Below the pieces are notes generated by a model. The model did not search any database. It was not told the DNA's origin and saw nothing but the letters and a program-made list of their open reading frames with translations. 64,000 nucleotides of DNA, from contig DASUWY010000071.1 in assembly GCA_036378175.1 (NCBI GenBank), forward strand, positions 38,993 to 102,992. Direction: 5' to 3'. Every line of letters starts with the position of its first letter. Positions within the stretch are counted from its first letter, which is position 1. The position numbers and the translations under genes are program-made. Shown piece after piece: positions 20,218 to 30,658 of this stretch. Origin of the DNA: Thermoleophilaceae bacterium (lineage in GTDB: Bacteria; Actinomycetota; Thermoleophilia; Solirubrobacterales; Thermoleophilaceae).

Positions 20218-20223
20218 TCGCCC

Positions 20224-21615
20224 ATGCGCGCGCTCACACACACCACCGGCACGGACATCAAGGACACGATCCTGGAGGCAATCGGCGGCACGCCGCTTGT
20301 CAGGCTCGGCCGGCTGGGCGCCGGCCTGCGCCCGCAGCTCGTGGCAAAGGTCGAGGCCCTCAACCCGGGCGGCTCGATCAAGGATCGCGTGGCGCTGGCC
20401 CTGATCGACGCGGCTGAGCGCGACGGTCGCCTCAAGCCCGGCGGCACGATCGTCGAGCCCACCTCCGGCAACACCGGCACCGGTCTGGCGATCGCGGCGC
20501 GGCTCAAGGGGTACCGCGTGATCGCGGTGATGCCAGACAAGATGTCCAAGGAGAAGATCGATCTGCTGCGCGCCTACGGCGCCGAGGTGGTGGTGGCGCC
20601 CACCGAGGTCCCGCCCGAATCGCCCGAGTCCTACTACCGCGTTGCGGACCGGCTGGCCGAGGAGATCCCGGGCGCGTTCCAGCCCAACCAGTACTTCAAC
20701 CCGGCAAACCCGGAGGCCCACTACAGGAGCACGGGGCCGGAGCTGTGGGAGCAGAGCGGGGGCCGCATCACCCACCTCGTGACCGGCGTGGGCACGGGCG
20801 GGACGATCACCGGCACCGGTCGCTATCTCAAGGAGCGGAACCCGGGGATCGAGGTGATCGGCGCGGACCCGGTCGGGTCGATCTACTCGAATCGGGAGGT
20901 GAAGCCGTACCTGATCGAGGGCGTGGGGGAGGACTTCTGGCCGGGCTCGTTCGACCCGTCCGTCGTCGACCGCTACGTGACCGTGTCGGACCGCGACGCC
21001 TTCCTCACCACGCGCAGGCTGGCGGCGGAGGAGGGCCTACTCGTGGGCGGCTCGAGCGGCATGGCGGTCTGGGCGGCGCTGCAGGTGGCGCGCGAGATCA
21101 CGGATCCCGAGGCGATGGTGGCGGTGATCCTGCCGGACGGCGGCCGCAACTACCTGTCGAAGGTCTTCAACGACTCCTGGATGACCCAGTACGGGCTGCT
21201 CGAGCGCTCGCGTGAGCAGACCGTCGGCGAGGTGCTCGCGCGCAAGCACGAGGGTGGCGAGGTGCCGCCGCTCGTGAGCGTGCGCGCGCAGGACAAGGTG
21301 CGCGACGCCGTGGCGCTGCTGCACGAGCACCGGGTGTCCCAGCTCCCGGTGGTGAGCGGGCATGACGCGCAGGCGATCATCGGCTCGGTGGGCGAGCGCG
21401 GCCTGCTCCGCCACGCGGTGGAGGATCCGGCGCTGCTGGGTGCGGCCGTGGTGGAGGTGATGGAGCCCCCGTTCCCGGCCATCTCCGCGGAGGACGCGGC
21501 CACCGAGGCGGTCGCGCTCCTCGCCGGGGACCGGCAGGCGCTGATGGTCACCGTGGACGGCCGGCCGGCGGGCATCCTCACCCGCGCCGACCTCCTCGAG
21601 GCGCTCGCCCGATGA
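20224..21615 (+). CDS. cbs: Cystathionine beta-synthase (PLP enzyme with C-terminal CBS domains)
   Basis: 463 residues. Fold-type II PLP domain with Lys53 in NPGGSIKDR, the cofactor asparagine loop TSGNTGTG and the phosphate loop GVGTGGTITG. Two CBS domains follow from about residue 345. It condenses homocysteine with serine to cystathionine; cysteine synthases lack the CBS pair. Start ATG 20224 is taken over the upstream in-frame ATG at 20188. The next gene overlaps at ATGA and completes transsulfuration. Confidence 0.9.
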   Translation: MRALTHTTGTDIKDTILEAIGGTPLVRLGRLGAGLRPQLVAKVEALNPGGSIKDRVALALIDAAERDGRLKPGGTIVEPTSGNTGTGLAIAARLKGYRVIAVMPDKMSKEKIDLLRAYGAEVVVAPTEVPPESPESYYRVADRLAEEIPGAFQPNQYFNPANPEAHYRSTGPELWEQSGGRITHLVTGVGTGGTITGTGRYLKERNPGIEVIGADPVGSIYSNREVKPYLIEGVGEDFWPGSFDPSVVDRYVTVSDRDAFLTTRRLAAEEGLLVGGSSGMAVWAALQVAREITDPEAMVAVILPDGGRNYLSKVFNDSWMTQYGLLERSREQTVGEVLARKHEGGEVPPLVSVRAQDKVRDAVALLHEHRVSQLPVVSGHDAQAIIGSVGERGLLRHAVEDPALLGAAVVEVMEPPFPAISAEDAATEAVALLAGDRQALMVTVDGRPAGILTRADLLEALAR

Positions 21616-22679
21616 GCAGGTTCGCCACCCGCGCGGTGCACGCGGGGCTCGAGCCGGACCCGTCCTACGGCTCCGTGATCCCCGCGATCCATCAGACCTC
21701 CACGTACGCGCAGCGCGCGCCCGGCGAGTTCGTCGAGGAGTTCGACTACTCGCGCTCCGCCAACCCCACCCGTGCCGCGCTGGAGCGGGCGCTCGGCGAG
21801 CTCGAGGGCGGCCTCGGCAGCGCGTTCGGCAGCGGCATGGCGGCCTCGCATGCGCTCCTCACCGCGGCCACGGAGGCAGGCGCCCACGTGATCCTCCCCG
21901 GCGACCTCTACGGCGGCACCTACCGCCTGGTGGACAAGGTGCTGTCGCGTTTCGGCCTCGAGTACGACCTCGTGGACCAGACCGATACCGACGCGGTGAG
22001 CGCCGCGATGCGGCCGGAGACGCGCGTGATCTGGGTCGAGACGCCAACCAACCCCCTGCTTAACGTGGTGGACATCGCCGAGATCGTGAGCCGCAAGGGC
22101 CACGCGCTCGTGGTGGTGGACAACACGTTCGCCACACCCGCGGTCCAGCGGCCGCTCGAGCTGGGCGCCGACGCCGTGGTCCACTCCACCACGAAGTACC
22201 TGGGCGGCCACTCGGACACCGTGGGCGGCGCGGTGGTTGTGCGCGACCCCGACCTGCACGAGCGGGTGCGTTTCGTGCAGAACGCGGTGGGCGCGGTGCC
22301 CGGCCCGTTCGACTGCTTCCTGGTGCATCGCGGGCTGCGGACCCTGCACCTTCGCGTGGCCGCGCACACGGACAACGCGCGCGAGGTGAGCTCCTTCCTG
22401 CGCGAGCAGACCGCGGTCACCGACGTTCGCTGGCCGGGCTTCGGCGGCATGGTGTCGTTTCGCCACCCGGACGCCGCCCGCATCGCCGCGGCCACCAGGG
22501 TGTTCACGCTGGCCGAGTCGCTCGGCGGCGTGGAGTCCCTGATCGAGGTGCCACAGGCGATGACCCACCAGTCGGTGGAGGGCTCAGCGGCGGCCGTGCC
22601 GGCCGACCTCGTGCGGCTGTCCTGCGGGATAGAGGCTGCCGAGGACCTGGTCGAGGATCTTCGCCAGGCGCTGGCCTAG
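21612..22679 (+). CDS. Cystathionine gamma-synthase/lyase family PLP enzyme
   Basis: 355 residues, Cys/Met-metabolism PLP family. Phosphate anchor FGSGMAASHALL, cofactor Asp in VVVDNTFATP, and PLP Lys in HSTTKYLGGHSD. Paired with CBS it most likely acts as cystathionine gamma-lyase, releasing cysteine (reverse transsulfuration). Sequence alone does not exclude gamma-synthase activity. ATG overlaps the CBS stop. The stop is 3 bp from the end of the convergent epimerase gene. Confidence 0.88.
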   Translation: MSRFATRAVHAGLEPDPSYGSVIPAIHQTSTYAQRAPGEFVEEFDYSRSANPTRAALERALGELEGGLGSAFGSGMAASHALLTAATEAGAHVILPGDLYGGTYRLVDKVLSRFGLEYDLVDQTDTDAVSAAMRPETRVIWVETPTNPLLNVVDIAEIVSRKGHALVVVDNTFATPAVQRPLELGADAVVHSTTKYLGGHSDTVGGAVVVRDPDLHERVRFVQNAVGAVPGPFDCFLVHRGLRTLHLRVAAHTDNAREVSSFLREQTAVTDVRWPGFGGMVSFRHPDAARIAAATRVFTLAESLGGVESLIEVPQAMTHQSVEGSAAAVPADLVRLSCGIEAAEDLVEDLRQALA

Positions 22680-22682
22680 CCG

Positions 22683-23597
22683 CTACCGCGCGACGGCCGC
22701 CCGCAGCGCAGGATCGAGCTCCGGCCAGCGGTACTCGTAGTCCAGCTCCTCGAGCCGCTTTGGCATCACGCGCGCGCCGGTGGTCACGATCGAGGCCATC
22801 TCGCCGTAGAGAAGCTTCACGGCCAGAGCTGGCACGGGCGCCACGGCCGGCCGCTTGAGCACGTGACCGAGCGCCTTTGACAGCTCCCTGTTGGTCACCG
22901 GCTCCGGCGCAGTGAGGTTCACCGGCCCGCGTGCGCGCTCTTCGTCCAGGCAGAAGACCATCGCGCCCACCACGTCGTCCAGATGGATCCACGACACGTA
23001 CTGCCTGCCGCCCGCCACCGGGCCGCCCACGCCGAGCTTGAACGGCGGCAGCATCTTCTCGAGCGCTCCGCCGGACTCCGCGAGCACCACGCCGGTACGG
23101 GTGAGCACCACGCGCATCCCAAGCTCCTCGGCCGCACGGGCCTCGGCCTCCCAGGCGGCCACCACCTGCGCGAGGAAGTCCCCGGCCGCGGGCTCGGACT
23201 CGTCGAGGCGCTCGTCGTCGCGCGCGCCGTACCAGCCGATGGCGGACTGCGACAGAAGCACCCGCGGCCGCGGCTCCGCGACCTCGCGCAGGCCGGCCAC
23301 GAGATTCCGCGTGCCGAGCTCGCGTGACTCGCGGATGCGCCGCTTGGACTCATCCGTCCAGCGCTGCGCGAGCGGCTCGCCCGCCAGGTGCACCACGGCG
23401 TCGCGTCCCGCGAACGCTTCCGTGGGCGCGGGCTCGCCGATGGGATCGCGCCACTCGCACACCTCCACGCCGGGCAGCTCGGAGGAAGCGCTCGACGGGT
23501 TGCGCGTGAGCACGGCCACGTCGTCGCCGCGCGCCTGAAGCTCGCGCACCAGCGCCCTTCCGATCAGTCCCGTGGCGCCGGTCACAGCTACGCGCAT
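22683..23597 (-). CDS. TIGR01777-family NAD(P)-binding epimerase (SDR-like)
   Basis: 304 residues. N-terminal Rossmann loop VTGATGLIGRALVREL, a sugar-epimerase-like middle with LSQSAIGWYGAR and a characteristic C-terminal DUF1731 domain (KLLYGEMASIVTTGARV, PKRLEELDYEY). The physiological substrate of the family is unknown. It lies 5 bp downstream of the malic enzyme on the same strand, so it may be its operon partner. Confidence 0.87.
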   Translation of the reverse strand: MRVAVTGATGLIGRALVRELQARGDDVAVLTRNPSSASSELPGVEVCEWRDPIGEPAPTEAFAGRDAVVHLAGEPLAQRWTDESKRRIRESRELGTRNLVAGLREVAEPRPRVLLSQSAIGWYGARDDERLDESEPAAGDFLAQVVAAWEAEARAAEELGMRVVLTRTGVVLAESGGALEKMLPPFKLGVGGPVAGGRQYVSWIHLDDVVGAMVFCLDEERARGPVNLTAPEPVTNRELSKALGHVLKRPAVAPVPALAVKLLYGEMASIVTTGARVMPKRLEELDYEYRWPELDPALRAAVAR

Positions 23598-23602
23598 GGC
23601 AG

Positions 23603-25045
<1,443 letters not shown>

Positions 25046-25169
25046 GACTCCTGAGGAACGACGGGTTCCGGCCACCCGGCGAGGCACTGCCGCCGACGCC
25101 CGGCCAGGGTCGCCAATCATATAGAGGGGCCTCAATTGCAGGGGATCTTCGGGGCTCCGCGGCCGTTCA

Positions 25170-25175
25170 TAAGAT
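25170..25175 (+). promoter_or_regulatory. Candidate -10 element for polA
   Basis: TAAGAT ends 6 bases before GTG 25182; no Shine-Dalgarno sequence is present. Confidence 0.5.
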
Positions 25176-25181
25176 CCCGTC

Positions 25182-27776
25182 GTGGCAGATAACGGTCGTG
25201 AACTCTTCCTGATCGACGGCAACAGCCTGGCCTACAGGGCGTTCTTCGCTCTGCCGGAGACGATCGCCACCTCGCGCGGGGTGCCCACCAACGCGATCTT
25301 CGGCTTCGCCTCGATGCTCGTGAAGGTGCTCACCGAATACGGCGTCAACCCCACGCTCGTGTGCTGGGACGCCGGCATGTCCGGCCGCGAGACCGCCTAC
25401 GAGGAGTACAAGGCGGAGCGTCGCGAGCGGCCCGACCTCCTGCGCGAGCAGTGGCCCCACCTCCATCCGCTCGTGGAGGCGTTCGGCTACCAGAACGTGA
25501 GGGTGGAGGGATACGAGGCGGACGACGTGATGGCCACGCTCGCGATGCAGGCGAAGGAGAAGGGCATCCCGGTGATGATGGTCACGGGCGATCGCGACAT
25601 GTTCCAGCTCATCGAGCCGGGAATTCGCGTGATGGCCACGAGCCGCGGGATCACGGACACGAAGATCTACGACACGCAGGCCGTGATCGACCGCTACGGC
25701 ATCGCGCCCGACCTGATCCCGGACTTCTATGGCCTGAAGGGGGACACGAGCGACAACATCCCCGGCGTCCCCGGCATCGGCGACAAGACCGCCGCCCAGC
25801 TCCTCCAGCAGTTCGGCACGCTCGAGGAGGTGCTCGCGAACATCGACAAGGTCTCGGGCGCCAAGCGCAAGGAGAACCTCACGAACCACGCTGATGACGC
25901 GCGTGTGTCGAAGCAGCTCGCCACCGCCATTCGCGACGTGCCGGTGGACATCGACATCGAGCAGTGCGTGGCGGGCGAGCCGGACCGCTCGAAGCTGCGC
26001 GAGTTCTTCCGCGAGTTCGAGCTGCGCGATCCGCTGCGGCGGCTCGAGGAGGCGCTTGGCGGCGAGGAGGCGGCGGCGCCGCGACAGCGCGCCATCGAGG
26101 AGCTGAAGGCGACGGCGCTTGAGATCCCGGCGGCCGACCTCGCGAACTTCGACGGCGACCACGCCACGCTCGCGGCGGAGCGGCCGGTGAACGACGACGG
26201 CGCGCCGCACGGGCCACTGCGCTTCGCCGCGTACTCGGGAGGCGAGAACGTGATGGTGGGCGAGGCGGAGACGCTTGCGGCGCTCACGCTCGCGTGGGGC
26301 GAGCGCCCGCTCGTGGCGCACGACTGGAAGTCGCTCGCGTCGGGCGAAGGACCGTGCGACACGCCGCCGCTCGAGCACGACACGATGGTCGCGGCGTACT
26401 TGATCGATCCGGCACGGCGCAAATACCCGCTGCCCGAGCTGCTCGAGGACGAGGGCATCAGTGCGGCGATCACCGGCGCCAATGGGCTCGCCGAGCGGGC
26501 GGTGTGCACCCGCGCGCTGGCCGAGCGACAGCTCGCGCGTATCGCCGAGCTGGACCTCACGCGGCTCCTCAACGAGGTGGAGATGCCGCTCGTGGAGGTG
26601 CTGCTCGACATGGAGCGCGCCGGGGTGAAGCTCGACAGCGAGCGGCTCGCCGCGATCAACGCCGGCTTTGGCCACCGCATCGAGGCGCTCGAGCGCGAGA
26701 TCTGGGACATGGCGGGGGAGGAGTTCACGATCGGCTCCCCGCAACAGCTCGCGCAGGTGCTCTTCGACAAGCTCGGGCTCTCAAAGAAGCGCCGCGGCAA
26801 GACTGGTTTCTCCACCGACGCCCGCGTGCTCGCCGCCATCCGCGACGAGCATCCGATCATCGCCAAGGTCGAGCAGTGGCGCGAGCTCACCAAGCTGAAG
26901 AGCACGTACCTCGACGCACTTCCGGAGCTGATCAGCCACGAGGACGGGCGGCTGCACACCACCTTCAACCAGACCGCCACCACCACCGGCCGGCTCTCGA
27001 GCACGAACCCCAACCTCCAGAACATCCCGATCCGCAGCGAGGAGGGACGCGAGATTCGCGCCTGCTTCGTCGCCGAGCCGGGGGCGAAGCTCATCTCCGC
27101 CGACTACTCGCAGATCGAGCTGCGCGTGCTCGCGCACATCGCGGACGAGCCCGTGCTCCAGGACATCTTCAGGCGGGGCGAGGACGTGCACGCGGCCACC
27201 GCGGGCGAGATGTTCGGCCTGGCCCCGGAGCAGGTGGACCACGGCACGCGCTCGAAGGCCAAGATGATCAACTTCGGCATCGTCTACGGCCTCTCCGCCT
27301 ACGGGCTTGCGGACCGGCTGAACATCCCGCAGGAGGAGGCGGCGGAATTCATCGAGCGTTACCTCAACCGCTTCCCGAAGGTGCAGGAGTTCATCACGCG
27401 CACGATCACGAGCGCCACCGACGAGGGCTTCGTCACCACCGCGTTCGGCCGCATCCGGCGGATCCCGGAGCTGCGCGCGCGTCAGCGTCAGACTCGCCTG
27501 CTCGGCGAGCGGCTGGCGGTGAACACGGTGATCCAGGGCACCGCCGCGGACATCATCAAGGTGGCGATGGTGCGCTGCTGGAAGCGGCTGCGCGAGGAGG
27601 GGCTGTCCACGCGGCTCGTCCTCCAGATCCACGACGAGCTCCTGTTCGAGGCGCCCGAGGCCGAGGTCGAGCGGGCGTCGAAGATCGTGCGCGACGAGAT
27701 GGTGCGCGCCTTCGAGCTCGACCCGCCGCTGGGCGTCGACGTCGGCGTCGGCCACAACTGGCTCGAAGCGAAATAA
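25182..27776 (+). CDS. polA: DNA polymerase I
   Basis: 864 residues. The N-terminal 5'-3' exonuclease (about 1-290) has GDRDMFQL and the helix-hairpin-helix segment VPGIGDKTAAQLL. The 3'-5' exonuclease-like domain (about 320-480) lacks the ExoI acidic pair, so proofreading is probably absent as in Taq and Bacillus enzymes. The polymerase domain has motif A DYSQIELRVLAHI, motif B KMINFGIVYGLSAYG and motif C IHDELLFEAP. It acts in Okazaki fragment processing and excision repair. Starts at GTG after a TAAGAT element. Confidence 0.96.
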   Translation: MADNGRELFLIDGNSLAYRAFFALPETIATSRGVPTNAIFGFASMLVKVLTEYGVNPTLVCWDAGMSGRETAYEEYKAERRERPDLLREQWPHLHPLVEAFGYQNVRVEGYEADDVMATLAMQAKEKGIPVMMVTGDRDMFQLIEPGIRVMATSRGITDTKIYDTQAVIDRYGIAPDLIPDFYGLKGDTSDNIPGVPGIGDKTAAQLLQQFGTLEEVLANIDKVSGAKRKENLTNHADDARVSKQLATAIRDVPVDIDIEQCVAGEPDRSKLREFFREFELRDPLRRLEEALGGEEAAAPRQRAIEELKATALEIPAADLANFDGDHATLAAERPVNDDGAPHGPLRFAAYSGGENVMVGEAETLAALTLAWGERPLVAHDWKSLASGEGPCDTPPLEHDTMVAAYLIDPARRKYPLPELLEDEGISAAITGANGLAERAVCTRALAERQLARIAELDLTRLLNEVEMPLVEVLLDMERAGVKLDSERLAAINAGFGHRIEALEREIWDMAGEEFTIGSPQQLAQVLFDKLGLSKKRRGKTGFSTDARVLAAIRDEHPIIAKVEQWRELTKLKSTYLDALPELISHEDGRLHTTFNQTATTTGRLSSTNPNLQNIPIRSEEGREIRACFVAEPGAKLISADYSQIELRVLAHIADEPVLQDIFRRGEDVHAATAGEMFGLAPEQVDHGTRSKAKMINFGIVYGLSAYGLADRLNIPQEEAAEFIERYLNRFPKVQEFITRTITSATDEGFVTTAFGRIRRIPELRARQRQTRLLGERLAVNTVIQGTAADIIKVAMVRCWKRLREEGLSTRLVLQIHDELLFEAPEAEVERASKIVRDEMVRAFELDPPLGVDVGVGHNWLEAK

Positions 27777-27804
27777 CAGGCTGGCGCTCCGCCGCGGCCC
27801 GGGT

Positions 27805-27810
27805 TATCTT
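27805..27810 (+). promoter_or_regulatory. Candidate -10 element
   Basis: TATCTT ends 6 bases before ATG 27817, in a stretch otherwise made of G and C; no ribosome-binding site. Confidence 0.45.
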
Positions 27811-27816
27811 CGGGCC

Positions 27817-28107
27817 ATGGCAACCCGCGAGGGAGTCACGCGACGCTTCGAGGACCGCATCAACGATGGGCTCACCCAGCGAGCCCGCCTGCGTGCGGCG
27901 CTCGCTGTGCTGATGGCCACCTGCGGCGGGCTCGCCGTTCTCTATCTCTTCTTCGCGCTGATCGGCACGCTGAGCTTCAGGCACGCGGCCACGGCCACCG
28001 TGATCGCGCTGGCCCTGGCCGCCGTGTGGACGGTCGGCGCGTGGCACCGGGCTCGGACCGGCGCCACGCGCGTCCAGCGGCTCGACAGAGAACGCCGCGG
28101 CTTCTAG
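27817..28107 (+). CDS. Small two-helix membrane protein (96 aa)
   Basis: An N-terminal charged amphipathic segment of about 27 residues, two hydrophobic helices (about 28-50 and 57-76), then a basic tail rich in Arg. No recognised family. It has its own -10-like element and a long inverted repeat immediately after the stop, which supports an independent transcription unit. Confidence 0.6.
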   Translation: MATREGVTRRFEDRINDGLTQRARLRAALAVLMATCGGLAVLYLFFALIGTLSFRHAATATVIALALAAVWTVGAWHRARTGATRVQRLDRERRGF

Positions 28108-28128
28108 CCAGGGCGCTGCAAAAAGTCC

Positions 28129-28191
28129 CCTGGCGGTGTCATCGGTGTGGCCGTGTGCCGAGCACAACGGCCACACCTCTTCCTTGCCAGG
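28129..28191. terminator. Long inverted repeat between convergent genes, probable bidirectional terminator
   Basis: Inner stem GTGTGGCCGT 28145-28154 with ACGGCCACAC 28167-28176, extended by GTGC/GCAC around a CGA loop with one bulged A. An outer stem CCTGGC 28129-28134 pairs with GCCAGG 28186-28191. The position between the ends of two convergent genes suits termination in both directions; there is no strong T-run. Confidence 0.55.
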
Positions 28192-28213
28192 CTCGGTTTT
28201 CGCGCCCAGGAGA

Positions 28214-28666
28214 TCAGCGGTAATCCCGCGCGAGCTCTGCGCGGCGCGGGCGCTGTGGCGAGCGCCGCGTGAACACGCGCTCGCGCGCCGTGGACAGCAG
28301 CGGGAGCGCACGCGCTGCGGCGATGATCGCGATCGCCTCGAACACCATCGACGCGATGCCGGTGGGCTCGGCCCATGCGCCGATGTCGTCCTCGCCGCCG
28401 GGGAGCCCCCCGGTGCGGCTGATGATGAACAGGATCAGCGTCGGAGCGGACACCGCCAGTACGCCCGTCCACCACAGCCGCGCGTCCAGGCGCCTGGCCA
28501 GCGCCGCCAGCAGCACACAGCCCACGATGAGCGCGATGAACAGCACGCCCTGGTAGCGCACCGCCGGCTCGTCGAGCTTGTCGGGCAGCTCGAAGAGGTG
28601 GGTGATCGCGATGCCCAGCACCGCCACAATCCCAACGGTTCTGAGCCTCTCAAGTGTCGACAACAT
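28214..28666 (-). CDS. Four-helix membrane protein of unknown function (150 aa)
   Basis: Hydrophobic segments near residues 11-24, 41-59, 64-84 and 102-118, with a strongly basic C-terminal tail. ATG 28666 has AGGAGGT upstream. No family is recognised. It is transcribed in the same direction as the alcohol dehydrogenase gene that ends 88 bases upstream, and a CTCGGG/CCCGAG repeat lies in that gap. Confidence 0.62.
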   Translation of the reverse strand: MLSTLERLRTVGIVAVLGIAITHLFELPDKLDEPAVRYQGVLFIALIVGCVLLAALARRLDARLWWTGVLAVSAPTLILFIISRTGGLPGGEDDIGAWAEPTGIASMVFEAIAIIAAARALPLLSTARERVFTRRSPQRPRRAELARDYR

Positions 28667-28687
28667 TCCGGGTGACCTCCTGCGAAT

Positions 28688-28705
28688 CTCGGGTTAAGTC
28701 CCGAG
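28688..28705. promoter_or_regulatory. Inverted repeat upstream of the four-helix membrane protein
   Basis: CTCGGG 28688-28693 and CCCGAG 28700-28705 form a perfect 6-bp dyad with a 6-base spacer, 22 bases upstream of the gene start. It could be an operator or a small mRNA hairpin. Confidence 0.3.
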
Positions 28706-28754
28706 TGGTTCCCACGGCACCCAAGCCGAACCTGATTCTGAGGTGAGGCTCCTC

Positions 28755-29936
28755 TTAGGGCTGAAGAAGGACCTTCACAGCGCCGTCTTCCTTCTTCTGG
28801 AACATCTCGTAGGCCTCCGGCGCCTGGCTGAGCGGTACGCGGTGGGTGGCGAAATCGTCGGTGCCGAGTGGGTCACCATCGGTGAGCAGCGGAAGGATCT
28901 GGTCGGTCCACCTGCGCACGTTCGCCTGGCCCATGCGCAGCTGGATCTGCTTGTCGAAGATCGTCAGCAACGGCAGCGGATCCGCCATGCCGCCGTACAC
29001 ACCGCTGATCGAGATCGTGCCGCCGCGGCGGACGATTTCGATGGCCAGATACAGCGCATGCATGCGGTCGATACCGGCGCGCTGCATCAGCTGTTCGGCC
29101 ACCGCGTCGGGCAGGAAGCCGGTGATCTGCTGGGCGAGCTTGGCACCCGGCGAGCCGTGCGCCTCCATCCCCACGGCTTCCATCACGGAGTCGGGACCGC
29201 GACCGTCGGTCATCCCGCGGATCACCTCGGCCAGGTCCTTCTCGTGCTCGCTCAGGTCGAGCACCTCCACGCCGCGCCCGCGAGCGCGCTCGAGTCGCTC
29301 CGGCACGAGGTCGACCCCGATCACCCGGTAGCCGCGGTGGAGCGCGATACGGCAGGCCATGTCTCCGATCGGTCCCAGGCCGAGCACCACCAGGGTGCCG
29401 CCGTCCGGCACGCCCGCGTACTCAACGCCCTGCCAGGCGGTGGGGAGGACGTCCGACAGATAGACAAAGCGGTCGTCCCGCGGTCCCTCCGGCACCTTCA
29501 CCGGCAGCGTGTTGGCGAACGGCACGCGCAGGAACTCGGCCTGCCCGCCGGGCACCTGGCCGTACAGCTTCGTGTAGCCGAAGAGCGACGCTCCCATCCC
29601 ATGTTCGCGCACCTGCGTGGTCTCGCATTGCGAGTGGAGCCCCTGCCCGCACATGAAGCACGTCCCGCACGACACGTTGAAGGGAACCACCACGCGATCG
29701 CCCGGCGACAGCTCGGTCACCTCGCCGCCCGCTTCCTGCACGATCCCCATCGGCTCGTGACCGAGGATGTCGCCCTCCTCGAGGAACGGTCCCAGCACCT
29801 CGTACAGATGCAGGTCCGAGCCACAGATACCGCTCGACGTCACGCGGATGATCACGTCGGTCGGCTCCTGAATCGTCGGGTCGGGCACCTCGTCCACCCG
29901 TACATCGCGCTTTCCATGCCATGTAACGGCCTTCAT
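28755..29936 (-). CDS. Zinc-dependent alcohol dehydrogenase (glutathione-independent formaldehyde dehydrogenase-like MDR)
   Basis: 393 residues. Catalytic zinc ligands lie in SGICGSDLH and GHEPMG. The structural zinc loop CGTCFMCGQGLHSQC carries four Cys. The Rossmann loop is VLGLGPIGDMACRIA. A long insertion around residues 240-290 is typical of the formaldehyde dehydrogenase/ threonine-type branch. The substrate is not certain. ATG 29936 has AGGAGG 5-10 bases upstream. It is divergent from the cupin gene. Confidence 0.87.
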   Translation of the reverse strand: MKAVTWHGKRDVRVDEVPDPTIQEPTDVIIRVTSSGICGSDLHLYEVLGPFLEEGDILGHEPMGIVQEAGGEVTELSPGDRVVVPFNVSCGTCFMCGQGLHSQCETTQVREHGMGASLFGYTKLYGQVPGGQAEFLRVPFANTLPVKVPEGPRDDRFVYLSDVLPTAWQGVEYAGVPDGGTLVVLGLGPIGDMACRIALHRGYRVIGVDLVPERLERARGRGVEVLDLSEHEKDLAEVIRGMTDGRGPDSVMEAVGMEAHGSPGAKLAQQITGFLPDAVAEQLMQRAGIDRMHALYLAIEIVRRGGTISISGVYGGMADPLPLLTIFDKQIQLRMGQANVRRWTDQILPLLTDGDPLGTDDFATHRVPLSQAPEAYEMFQKKEDGAVKVLLQP

Positions 29937-30005
29937 CGATCCTCCTGGTCGTCAAGTCTGAGGAGACTCGTTTGCCCGGTATGCCGGAACGCAACCCTTC
30001 GTGGC

Positions 30006-30011
30006 TAGCCT
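30006..30011 (+). promoter_or_regulatory. Candidate -10 element for the cupin/TPR gene
   Basis: TAGCCT ends 8 bases before ATG 30020; no Shine-Dalgarno sequence. Confidence 0.45.
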
Positions 30012-30019
30012 CCTCGCCC

Positions 30020-30658
30020 ATGGGTGAAGCGAGGGTTCTGAGGCTCGAGGACGTCGATCCGATAGCTGTGGCCGGCGTCAATTGGCTGCCGCTGCGCCGC
30101 GCGCTCGGCGCCACCGGCTTCGGCGTGGCCGCGTTCGCCGCGGACGCCGGGGAGCTCGTGGTCGAACCGCACGACGAGACATCGAGTGGGGCCGGCGGCC
30201 ACGAGGAGCTCTACTTCGTGATCTCGGGACGCGCGCGATTCGTTCTCGGCGATGAGGAGGTTGACGCTGGACCCGGAACGCTCGTCCTCGTACCGGTGGG
30301 CGTGCACCGCGAGGCGAGGGCAGAGGAACCGAACACGACGGTGCTCGCCGTCGGCGGCGTGCCCGGCGCGGCGCTCCCGCCATCGCCGTTCGAATACTGG
30401 TTCCTCGCGCAGCCGGCGTACGACGGCGGCGACTACGAGCGCGCGATCGAGATCGCCTCTGAAGGCCTGGCCGACTACCCGGAGCACCCTGCTCTGCGCT
30501 ACCAGCTCGCGTGCTACTGCTCGCTCGCCGGGCGCGGGGACGAGGCGATTGAGCATTTACGAGTGGCCTTAGCGGGGGCCGACCCCCGCGTGCGCGAGTG
30601 GGCGAAGGACGACTCGGACCTCGACCCGATCCGCGGCCGGGCGGACTATCCCAGCTAG
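30020..30658 (+). CDS. Cupin domain protein with C-terminal TPR-like helices
   Basis: 212 residues. A single cupin barrel (about 35-115) shows GGHEELYFVISGRARFVLG and the closing PGTLVLVPVGVHREARA, with His and Glu ligands suggesting a metal site. The C-terminal 90 residues are a pair of TPR-like helices (YDGGDYERAIEIASEGL, YPEHPALRYQLACYCSLAG). The function is unknown. The start is ATG 30020 over the upstream open frame. The stop codon itself lies inside a REP-like hairpin. Confidence 0.78.
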   Translation: MGEARVLRLEDVDPIAVAGVNWLPLRRALGATGFGVAAFAADAGELVVEPHDETSSGAGGHEELYFVISGRARFVLGDEEVDAGPGTLVLVPVGVHREARAEEPNTTVLAVGGVPGAALPPSPFEYWFLAQPAYDGGDYERAIEIASEGLADYPEHPALRYQLACYCSLAGRGDEAIEHLRVALAGADPRVREWAKDDSDLDPIRGRADYPS

